Source of the DNA: Opitutus sp.
GTDB taxonomy: Bacteria > Verrucomicrobiota > Verrucomicrobiae > Opitutales > Opitutaceae
Direction: 5' to 3'
DNA: 64,000 nucleotides
Assembly (NCBI GenBank): GCA_009695065.1
Contig: SIBR01000010.1
Location: 31,863 to 95,862 of the forward strand
A program made the position numbers and the translations under genes. This document shows positions 26,815-33,729 of this stretch, one piece after another (the first letter of the stretch is position 1; every line of letters begins with the position of its first letter). The notes under the pieces were generated by a model. That model was not told where the DNA came from, ran no database searches, and saw only the letters and a program-made list of their open reading frames with translations.

Positions 26815-27309
26815 TTAGTTAGGGTGAAGGGCCGTCAAGGGTTGACGGCCCTTCTTCTTTTTCCGGACTCGGCGAACGCGCCAAGCAACGGCCGCCGGCG
26901 CGGGAGCGCCCTCGTCCGCCGCCTTCAGGAGTTCCGCGAGCTTGAACGGCTTGTTCAGCGTTCGCCGGGCACCCAGGAGTTGCGCCGCTTCCAGGGTGGG
27001 CACGGACCGGGCCGCCAGGCCGGACACGACAATGAAAGGCACCGCCGGATGTTCGTTTCGCAGGGCGACGACGAGATCGATGCTGTCAGCGGGCATGAGG
27101 ATGTCGGTGATCACGACATCGGGGGTTTGTTCGCGGAAGAGCCGGACGGCTTCCTGCCCGGAAGCGGCCCCCGTCACATGGTGACCCGCACTGCGGAGCG
27201 TGGTTTCGCGGTTGGCCAGCCCGGCCTCACCTCGATTTTCCCGGGTGCGATTGAAACGGCGCGGGAGCCGAGGCGCATCGGTCTTTCTCCCGGGTGCACA
27301 CCGGCCCAA
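26815..27309 (-). pseudogene. Response-regulator receiver domain lacking its N-terminal acidic pocket
   Basis: A receiver fold is readable from ETTLRSAGHHVTGAASGQEAV through the phospho-Asp strand VVITDILMPADSI and the conserved Lys in LNKPFKLAELL. The first beta strand and its Asp-Asp pair are missing: the region that should hold them reads RGEAGLANRETTL, with Arg-Gly where the acidic residues belong, and no alternative frame supplies a normal start. The last residues (RVRRVRKKKKGRQPLTALHPN) are unlike the family and run across a strong hairpin. I therefore read it as a degenerate or frame-damaged single-domain response regulator. If expressed, phosphorylation would be doubtful. No kinase is adjacent. 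Confidence 0.6.
26826..26862 (+). terminator. Rho-independent terminator-like hairpin
   Basis: A perfect 13-bp stem (GAAGGGCCGTCAA / TTGACGGCCCTTC) with a GGG loop, followed on the plus strand by TTCTTTTT. On the minus strand no T-run follows. It would terminate rightward transcription, yet no plus-strand gene ends here, so it may close a small RNA starting in the spacer to the left. It overlaps the 3' end of the damaged receiver gene. Confidence 0.75.
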
Positions 27310-27392
27310 ACGAGAAAAAGAAAGATGAAGGCGAAGGCGGAAGATCAGTTTGCCGCCGCCGGAAAAGACTCAGACGGGTCCCGGCCCTGACT

Positions 27393-28355
27393 TCAATACG
27401 TCGGACGGCACCGGCGGGCGAATTTCACGCGGTTCCCCGCCTGCGTCCAATCGTCTTCCCACGCGGCGATCACGGTGTCGAAATGCCGGAGCTCCCGCCG
27501 CAGGGCGGCGAGGTCCCGCTTCAACATGAGTTCGGTCCGATGCAGCAGCAGGGCTCGTTTCGCCTCCGTCCGTGTGAAACGCCACGGCAGCGAGTGGCGG
27601 TAATCCTGCAGTTTCCGTTCGATGTCGCGGCGCGCGGCCCGCAATTCCGCGATGGCGTGACGCAGGCGGCTGACCGGCGACGCCGGGCCGATGACCTCAT
27701 GCGCGGTTTCCCATTCGACCTCGAGGCGTGAGAGCCAGTCCGTGTCGCGGGCGGCCCAGGCTTGCTGGACCTCGTGCCAGAGATGCTGTCGGGCGGCGGT
27801 CCACGAGCCGCCCCGGTCGGGATGCAGCCGTTGGACGAGCCGCCGGTAAATCTCGCGCGCGTCCGGGGAGGGCGCAGCCGCCGGCTTGGACGGAAACGCG
27901 GCGAACTCTTCCTCGTCGCGGGGCGGTGGGAATGCGTCGCCGAACGCCGGATCGTCGGCCGGCCGCGGCGGTTTCGCTTCGCGTTCCTTTTGTTCCCGCC
28001 AGAGCCGCTTCGGCGAACGGCCGGTGTAGGCGGCCATGGCCTGCGCGGCCTCGACCTTGCGGGCCTTGGTTGTCACCTCGTCCTGCAATTCGCGGAGCGC
28101 GGTGATCAGCAGTGGAAACGTGCGGTGGAGCCAGGCCTCGTAGGCGGGCGAGTCGATTTCCTCGTGGCGGTGGAGGTCGCGGGCGGCCCGGTCGAGCTGT
28201 TTGCGGGCCGTGTGAAATTCCGCCCAAGCGGCGCCCTGCAGCCGCTTGTGGTCGATCACCAGCAGTGCCCGGGCGCGGCGGGCCGGCTCGGCTCGGTCGG
28301 TGGACGCCGTCGCGCGCGGACGTCGGCGCGGAGAAGCTGGTTGGCGGCCCGGCAT
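27393..28355 (-). CDS. J-domain-like protein, hypothetical
   Basis: 320 residues. The first 40 residues are Arg/Pro-rich. Residues about 45-125 are helical (ARKQLDRAARDLHRHEEID, LRELQDEVTTKARKVEAAQA). Residues about 175-215 form a J-domain core: REIYRRLVQRLHPDRGGSW includes the HPD tripeptide required for stimulating DnaK ATPase, followed by a helix (LWHEVQQAWAARDTDWLSRL). The C-terminal third is again a long basic helix. This suggests a co-chaperone-like adaptor in the cytoplasm, but the J domain sits internally and a Gly/Phe region or zinc fingers are absent, so it is not DnaJ itself. The client is unknown. The gene is isolated. Confidence 0.65.
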   Translation of the reverse strand: MPGRQPASPRRRPRATASTDRAEPARRARALLVIDHKRLQGAAWAEFHTARKQLDRAARDLHRHEEIDSPAYEAWLHRTFPLLITALRELQDEVTTKARKVEAAQAMAAYTGRSPKRLWREQKEREAKPPRPADDPAFGDAFPPPRDEEEFAAFPSKPAAAPSPDAREIYRRLVQRLHPDRGGSWTAARQHLWHEVQQAWAARDTDWLSRLEVEWETAHEVIGPASPVSRLRHAIAELRAARRDIERKLQDYRHSLPWRFTRTEAKRALLLHRTELMLKRDLAALRRELRHFDTVIAAWEDDWTQAGNRVKFARRCRPTY

Positions 28356-28735
28356 GGGAAGGGGGAAGAAACTCCGTCTGGCGGGGAACGCGAGCCGGCA
28401 GACAAGTATTTCGCACTGCGCGGCTTGTGACCGGCCGCGAATTACGCGAGTGGCCGCGAATTCTCGGAGAGCAATGCCATCGGTGCGACGTCAGCCTCAC
28501 CCGCGGCCGCAGGGTATCGGCGACCACCCGGGTATTTCCATTCGCTTCGGTTCGCGGGTCACGGCCTGAGTCCGGTGATGCGTCTCGGGAGCTTCCTGGC
28601 GGGGTACACCCCCTGGCGTGGTCGTGCCCGTCTCACGACCTTGCCGGGAAATGATCCGAGCCGCTTACCACCACTTCATCGTGCTGGCATCCCCTGCCAC
28701 CGCCCGCCGGAATTTCTTCCGGCCGATTCGCCGCC
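28356..28735. other. Intergenic stretch with a degenerate CGCGAAT repeat
   Basis: 380 nt without a supportable gene. At 28435-28466 it holds CCGCGAATTACGCGAG and a second CCGCGAATT, related in wording to the hairpins at 29911 and 31956. The right end may include the lost 5' part of the damaged glyoxalase gene. Nothing else stands out. Confidence 0.4.
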
Positions 28736-29575
28736 GTGTTCGCGGCGGTGACCGTGCTGGCCATCGGTTTGCCACTTTCCGGCGCGGGCGGCGGCGTTTC
28801 CCGCACGCAACCGGCCGGCGACGACGGACCGGTTTCCCGGAAAATTTGTATGGGACGACCTGTTTACGAGCGAGCCGGAGTTGGTCGCCGCATTTTATTG
28901 CAGCCTGCTGAGCTGGACGTCGGCCCCCGTGGAGCAGAACGACAAGTCCCACCTCGTATTGAGCAATGGCGGACCCCGGTCGCCGGGATCGTGCAGCGCG
29001 CCGCCGCGGCGCCGAAGCGGACCGGCGTGTGGATCGGCTACATTTCCGTGACCGACGCCAAGACGACGCTCGCGACCGTGGAGCCCGCGGGTGGCAAGGA
29101 ACGCGCTCCGGCCCGCGATTTTCCCAATCGCGGTACGCAGGCGATCTGCCCTGATAGCGAGGGCTCGGCCGTGGGCATCCTGCAATCGAGTTCGGGCGAT
29201 CCCATCGATGACGAGCCGGATGCGGGCGAGTGAAATTGGTTTCAACTTTTCTCACAAAAACCGGAGGCCTCCGCCGATTTCTACTGGCGCGCCTTGGGTT
29301 ACGAGGTGAATGCCGACAGCCGCTCCGAGCGTAGCGACCACCTGATACTTTCCCACGGCGGTCGCGCCCGTGCCGGCGTGGCGCCGCTGCCGATCCGGCC
29401 GGATGCCCGGCCCGGTTGGTTGGGTTGCCTGCGGGTGGCGAATATCGAGGAGACCGTCGCGAAGGCCGTGCCGCTTGGCGGCAAGATCCTAGTCGCCTCG
29501 CGTCCCACCGCGCTCGGGAGTCGCTTCGCCGTCATCTCCGACCCAACCGGCGGCGAGGTGGGCCTCGCGCAATAG
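28736..29575 (+). pseudogene. Two-domain glyoxalase/VOC-family protein, frameshifted and interrupted
   Basis: A tandem VOC protein can be read only across frames. It starts with a signal-like segment (FAAVTVLAIGLPLSGAGGG). After a shift near 28830 comes KFVWDDLFTSEPELVAAFYCSLL (first VOC module), then after a shift near 28980 IGYISVTDAKTTLATVEPAGGK. The second module begins NWFQLFSQKPEASADFYWRALGY, but TGA at 29231-29233 stands where relatives have Trp (E-W-x-W). The remainder (LGCLRVANIEETVAKAVPLG, FAVISDPTGGEVGLAQ) is intact to TAG 29573. The family handles small metabolites or resistance compounds. Two shifts plus a nonsense codon favour decay, although consensus error is possible. Confidence 0.8.
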
Positions 29576-29604
29576 GTCGATAACGCCAACCCCGGAGACC
29601 GCCC

Positions 29605-29841
29605 ATGAAACGCAGCGAAAAAATATTTCTGACCTCGGCGCTGCTGCTGGGCCTTGGCTTCGCGCTGAACGGCTGCGTGGGCTACGTCGAACCCGGCCCG
29701 GGTTACTATGATGGCCGCGGGTATTATGGGCGGGACCGCTGGTATCACGACGGCCCCTGGATGGACGGTCCTCGCGGGTATATCGGCATCCAGATCAACC
29801 CGGTCATTCCGATTCGCCCGCCCCGGCCGTTTCGGCGCTGA
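29605..29841 (+). CDS. Small Tyr/Gly-rich lipoprotein
   Basis: 78 residues. The signal peptide MKRSEKIFLTSALLLGLGFALNGC ends in a lipobox with Cys24. The mature 55 residues are rich in Tyr, Gly, Trp, Arg and Pro (GYYDGRGYYGRDRWYHDG) and close with IQINPVIPIRPPRPFRR. Such tiny Tyr/Gly lipoproteins are common in Gram-negative envelopes and have no assigned function. A GGAGA stretch about 9 nt before ATG 29605 is a fair ribosome binding site. It lies 30 nt after the damaged glyoxalase gene and could share its promoter. Confidence 0.8.
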   Translation: MKRSEKIFLTSALLLGLGFALNGCVGYVEPGPGYYDGRGYYGRDRWYHDGPWMDGPRGYIGIQINPVIPIRPPRPFRR

Positions 29842-29910
29842 GGCGCCCGGCCGCGCGAAACGGATCGTTTCCCCTTTGCCGCGGATCAGTCCGGCTCCGG
29901 GCGGAGACTG

Positions 29911-29934
29911 CCCGCGAATCGCGCGACTCGCGGG
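29911..29934. repeat. Hairpin between convergent genes, CCCGCGAATC type
   Basis: CCCGCGAATC-GCGC-GACTCGCGGG, 9 of 10 arm positions paired. It lies between the stop of the small lipoprotein and the stop of the LamG-like gene. No T-run; it may act as a bidirectional 3'-end structure. The wording matches the larger hairpin at 31956. Confidence 0.6.
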
Positions 29935-29986
29935 AAATTGCCGGAGTTCTGTTTTCGTCGTTCGGCTCCGCGGCAACCTTTGGCGT

Positions 29987-30748
29987 TTACTCCGACGGCA
30001 CCGGCATGAATTCCGCCGGCGTCAGCGCCTGCGGCGTGAACCGGGCCACGGCCACCGCGCCCTTGAAGTAATCAATCCGGTTCATCCGCATGCCAACGGC
30101 CGCGCGGCCCGGGAGCTGTGGTTTGAACGCGACCTCGGCTTCGCCCTGCAACACGCCGTTCACGTAGCTGCGGTACATCTTGCCGTCGAAAACCTGGGCC
30201 ACGTGAAACCACCGGCCGATCGGATGCAGCTTGTTGGGAAACATCAGCGGCTTGTTGTAGCCGGGGCCGTTGAGGAAGGCGTCGAGGTACCACTGGTTGC
30301 CGTTGACCACGCGCACCTCGAAGAGAAAGCGGGCGTTGGGCTCGGTGGTGGTTTTTGCCTGGCTGGTTGCGAGGCCCGTCTTCGGGTCGATCTCCGCGAG
30401 GTGGAACCAGCGCTGCTGGGCCGCGCCGCCGTCGGGCCGGAAATACGCCTCGAACGTGAACGTGGCCGCCCCGGCCAGCGGATGCTGCTCGATCAGCAGC
30501 GCGTCGCCGACACCGTCGAACTCCACCGCCTTGCCGACCGGGCTGGTGACAATCCTCGGGCTGCCCTCGACTGTCGTGGCCACGCCGCCGATGCGGTCGA
30601 GCCGGTCGAAGGTCCACGTGATTTGGCGCGGCGTGCTGGCCGCGCTCAACCCCAGGGGGACGACGGCGAGCAGCAGGGCGAGGGCCATCATTCGGACGCG
30701 CATTGAGGTGTTCGGGGCGGCCGCGAGGCGGGAGCTTTCGTTTTTCAT
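29987..30748 (-). CDS. Secreted LamG/concanavalin-like protein
   Basis: 253 residues from ATG 30748, or 238 from ATG 30703, which gives a tighter signal peptide (MRVRMMALALLLAVVPLGLSAAS). The mature protein is a single LamG-type jelly roll: TWTFDRLDRIGGVATTVEG, GKAVEFDGVGDALLIEQHPL, FTFEAYFRPDGG, GRWFHVAQVFDGKMYRSYVNG and GAVAVARFTPQALTPAEF. These follow the usual LamG_3 order, including the strand before VNGVLQGE. It likely binds carbohydrate or protein ligands outside the cytoplasm; no catalytic residues are apparent. It diverges from the esterase at 31082 across a 333-nt spacer. Confidence 0.8.
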   Translation of the reverse strand: MKNESSRLAAAPNTSMRVRMMALALLLAVVPLGLSAASTPRQITWTFDRLDRIGGVATTVEGSPRIVTSPVGKAVEFDGVGDALLIEQHPLAGAATFTFEAYFRPDGGAAQQRWFHLAEIDPKTGLATSQAKTTTEPNARFLFEVRVVNGNQWYLDAFLNGPGYNKPLMFPNKLHPIGRWFHVAQVFDGKMYRSYVNGVLQGEAEVAFKPQLPGRAAVGMRMNRIDYFKGAVAVARFTPQALTPAEFMPVPSE

Positions 30749-31081
30749 CGGAGATCCGAGAGGTTGGCGCGAAGGGGCGGTCGGGCGAACATTTTGCTGC
30801 CGCTGCCCACGATACGTTCTCCGGTCTGGATGCGTCGATGACAAGTCGGTTGGCGGCGTCAATGTTTACAGGCGGCTGGACTGATCGCTCGTATCGTTCG
30901 TGCGAAGAGGCCAAGGCACGGGGAACTGCGCCAATTAGCGGGCTCTTCGCGATCGAACCTGGCTCGGCGTATCTTGGCGTTTAGTCCGAGTTTTGGGGCC
31001 GCCTGCATTTTCGCGGCTCCGATTTTCGGCGCGATTTCGCCGGCGGGCGCGGGCAATAGGAGGACTCCTCCCGCTTCAACC
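30749..31081. other. Divergent intergenic region
   Basis: 333 nt between the LamG-like and esterase starts, expected to hold both promoters. AGGAGG at 31058-31063 is 18 nt before ATG 31082, too far for an ideal ribosome binding site, and it pairs with the adjacent CTCCTCC-like bases as a small palindrome (GGAGGACTCCTCC). No gene seen. Confidence 0.4.
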
Positions 31082-31942
31082 ATGAGAACCCTGCCTCGGT
31101 TACTGTTTCCCGTCCTGACGGCTTTCGTCGGGGCATCGCTGTCCGCCGCCCCCGAGCCGTTCGTCACCACCGCGCCGGTCGTCCGTATCTGGCCGGGCGT
31201 GGCTCCGGAGTCGGAGGGCAAGACCGCGCCGGAGCGCTGGGTCGAGGGCGGCCGGCCCGACTCGTTGCACCGCGTGACCGATATTCATAATCCCTCGCTG
31301 ACGATCTATCTCCCGGCGAAGGCCAAGGCCACGGGCGCGGCCATCGTCATCGCGCCCGGGGGCGGACACCGCTACCTCGTGGTCGACCTCGAAGGCGAAC
31401 TGGTCGCCAAAAAGCTGAACGAGTTGGGAGTCGCGGCCTTTGTCCTGCGCAGCCGTCTCGCCCGCGCCGACGGATCCACCTACAAGGTCGAGGTCGAGTC
31501 GCTGGCCGACATGCAGCAGGCCATCCGCGTGGTGCGGGCGCGCGCCGGCGAATGGGGCGTCAATCCGGCCCGCGTGGGTGTCATGGGTTTTTCCGCGGGC
31601 GGGCATCTCGCCACGCTCGCCGAAAATACCTTCGACGCCGCGACGCGGCCCGATTTTGCGGTGCTGGGTTACCCGGCCTACGTCGGCGCGGACACGGCGG
31701 TGGCTAGGAACGCTCCGCCGACCTTCATCTACGTGAACGACGACGACAACTTCGCGACCGGGGCCGGTGAGTATTATCTCGCCCTGCGAAAGGCCAAGAT
31801 ATCGGCCGAATTTCACGTGTTCCGGCGGGGCGGGCATGGGGTGGGTGCGACGGGCCGAACGCCGGAATGGGAGAAACTCGGCGCAGCAAAATGGCCCGAG
31901 TTGCTTGGCATCTGGATGACCGACCTCGGCCTGCGAAACTGA
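31082..31942 (+). CDS. Secreted alpha/beta-hydrolase (acetylxylan-esterase-like)
   Basis: 286 residues from ATG 31082 with signal peptide MRTLPRLLFPVLTAFVGASLSA. HNPSLTIYLPAKAKATGAAIVIAPGGGHRYLVVDLEG holds the oxyanion loop PGGGH. The nucleophile is VMGFSAGGHLATLAE, Asp is in FIYVNDDDNFATG and His in RRGGHGVGATG. This is the BD-FAE/Axe-like family widely used by polysaccharide degraders to remove acetyl groups from xylan or related glycans. Its product should be periplasmic or extracellular. A large hairpin just after its stop separates it from the convergent ceramidase-like gene. Confidence 0.85.
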   Translation: MRTLPRLLFPVLTAFVGASLSAAPEPFVTTAPVVRIWPGVAPESEGKTAPERWVEGGRPDSLHRVTDIHNPSLTIYLPAKAKATGAAIVIAPGGGHRYLVVDLEGELVAKKLNELGVAAFVLRSRLARADGSTYKVEVESLADMQQAIRVVRARAGEWGVNPARVGVMGFSAGGHLATLAENTFDAATRPDFAVLGYPAYVGADTAVARNAPPTFIYVNDDDNFATGAGEYYLALRKAKISAEFHVFRRGGHGVGATGRTPEWEKLGAAKWPELLGIWMTDLGLRN

Positions 31943-31955
31943 CTCCGGGCCGTTG

Positions 31956-32014
31956 CCCGCGAATCACGCGAATTGGCGCGAATGAAATCCGCGTAGATCC
32001 GCGTGATCCGCGGG
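31956..32014. repeat. Long CGCGAAT-type inverted repeat between convergent genes
   Basis: Arms CCCGCGAATCACGCG (31956-31970) and CGCGTGATCCGCGGG (32000-32014) pair at 14 of 15 positions. The centre contains further half-paired words (GGCGCGAAT, ATCCGCGT). It fills the gap between two convergent stops and could terminate both. The same wording recurs at 29911 and 28435, so it looks like a dispersed repeat. Confidence 0.75.
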
Positions 32015-32027
32015 AGTTCTATCCAAT

Positions 32028-33446
32028 TCAGGCGCGGGCGAGCCGGAGGGCGCTGGTCATGATCTTGTTTTCGATGCCGGTCGCCCACGGGCTGGGGTGG
32101 CCCCACAGCCGCATCGCGGTATTTCCCTCGTAACCGCCCTCCCGCAGCACGCGTTCGTTGGGGATGTAGGCGAGGACGTCGTTCGAGTAGCCGAGGACGA
32201 TCGTGTTCGGGCCCAGCTCGGCCTTCAATTGCAGCGCGTACTCGACCATCGGTTCACCACCGAGCGCGATCAGCGTGAGTTCGCCGAGGTGCCAGCACTG
32301 CACCGGATAATCGTAGCTCGTGGGGATCGGCTCCCCACGGTCGAGTTTGCCGAGCAGGTGCCGCGAGCGCTTCCGTTCGTAGACATCCTTGTCGGCGATG
32401 CCGGCCTCCAATTGCGCGCGTGTCGGGATCGAGGCGAAGGGAAGCGTTGGATAGTCGAACGCGCAACGGAGGCCGCCCGCGACCGTTTTCGTCGGGGCCG
32501 TCAGCACGCGGTCGACCGCGTCCGCTATCTGCCGGCCGTAGTCCTCGGCCAGTGCGATCGTGCGCCGGGGCAGCGGATTGACGTTGCCGCCGCAGCCGGC
32601 GGTGAAAAGGGCGGTGGTGCCGGGATGACGCCGCTCGATCTCCAGTTGCGCGAAGCCGGCGTAGTCCCCGCTAAACTGGTTGAAGCTGAGCGTGGTGGTG
32701 TGGCAGGCGTAGCCGAAAAGGGCGGCCTTCAGGCGGCGCTCGCCATCGTGGACGGCGAGGACCGGCACGTCGTGGTCCACGGGGCCGGCCACCTTGCCTT
32801 CGGCGCGGAGCCGGGGCACTTCCGCCTCCTTGTTGTTGCGGCGGTTCGCGGAGAAGCCGGCGGAGGACTTGCCCCAGCTCAGCGTGGCGGGAGCCAGATC
32901 CCGCAGGGCGGCGTCCGCGGCGGCGAGCAGCTGTTCCTCGAACCGGCGGTTGTAGGCGGCGATTCGTTCCAACTGCGGCGGCGTGAAGTCCCACATCGGC
33001 AGCGTGAGTCCGTCGATCACCGGCCCGCTGTGGGTGTGGGAAAAATTCAGGAGGATCGATTCGCGCGCCAGGCCGTGCCGCTGCTTCAGGGCCGTGGCGA
33101 GTCGCTCGGTGAGGGCCCGCGGCGCGCCGCAGTTGTCGACGGTGACGATCACCGCCCGCCGGCCTTGCGGATCCTCGAAGGCCAGCGCCTTCGCCCACAG
33201 GTCGTGCAACGCACTCTCGCCTTCGCTCGTGCGGGCGCCGTAGCCCGCCATCCAGACGGGACTGTCCGGGGTAAGCCGCGCCCGGCCGACGCCGGCCCGC
33301 CACGATCCGGCGGGGGCCTGCGCGCGGAGGGAAAGACGAGCCCCGGCGAGGAGCATGCCGCCGACGAGTGGCGCGCGAAGAAAGTCGCGGCGGTCGATGC
33401 GGGAAGCGGTTGGGGACGCGGCAGCTGAATTCGGGGAGGTTGGCAT
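32028..33446 (-). CDS. Tat-exported neutral-ceramidase-like hydrolase
   Basis: 472 residues from ATG 33446 (33467 possible). A twin-arginine leader (SRIDRRDFLRAPLVGGMLLAG) precedes the body. GVGRARLTPDSPVWMAGYGAR is the typical ceramidase N-terminal motif. NFSHTHSGPVIDG carries Zn-binding histidines, FGYACHTTTLS another His, and FTAGCGGNVNPLP the glycine-rich loop. The C-terminal ceramidase Ig-like domain is absent. Neutral ceramidases hydrolyse the amide of ceramide, but many bacterial relatives with only this domain have unknown, probably carbohydrate-linked, substrates. Two further members occur in this window (51893 and 63759). Confidence 0.8.
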   Translation of the reverse strand: MPTSPNSAAASPTASRIDRRDFLRAPLVGGMLLAGARLSLRAQAPAGSWRAGVGRARLTPDSPVWMAGYGARTSEGESALHDLWAKALAFEDPQGRRAVIVTVDNCGAPRALTERLATALKQRHGLARESILLNFSHTHSGPVIDGLTLPMWDFTPPQLERIAAYNRRFEEQLLAAADAALRDLAPATLSWGKSSAGFSANRRNNKEAEVPRLRAEGKVAGPVDHDVPVLAVHDGERRLKAALFGYACHTTTLSFNQFSGDYAGFAQLEIERRHPGTTALFTAGCGGNVNPLPRRTIALAEDYGRQIADAVDRVLTAPTKTVAGGLRCAFDYPTLPFASIPTRAQLEAGIADKDVYERKRSRHLLGKLDRGEPIPTSYDYPVQCWHLGELTLIALGGEPMVEYALQLKAELGPNTIVLGYSNDVLAYIPNERVLREGGYEGNTAMRLWGHPSPWATGIENKIMTSALRLARA

Positions 33447-33613
33447 GTTGGAGCGTGGGGTTGCCATCGGAAGTCTCGATGTCCGGCCCAAGCGGGGGTC
33501 AGGTCAAGTCTCTCCTCGGATGCGGCCCGGCTGGGGCGCGTGAACCCGGCTGTGCGGCTGGTCTGGTCAGCTCCGGGCGAAGTGGAGCAGTGGGCCGAAG
33601 TCCTGTTGATCGG

Positions 33614-33664
33614 CGGCAGGTTAAAACCTGCCGTGGTCGTTTATGTGGCAGGCTAAATCCTGCG
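33614..33664. repeat. Tandem GGCAGG-CCTGCC hairpins
   Basis: Two small palindromes in a row: CGGCAGG-TTAAAA-CCTGCCG (33614-33633) and GCAGG-CTAAAT-CCTGC (33648-33663). They sit between the ceramidase-like gene start and the DsbD-like gene stop. No T-run follows; the related wording of the two copies suggests a small dispersed repeat. Confidence 0.6.
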
Positions 33665-33729
33665 TCCCAAGCTGTCTGGGCGTTGCCGCAGGCAGATGAA
33701 TCCGCGGGCGACTCACCCCGAAAAGCCGC

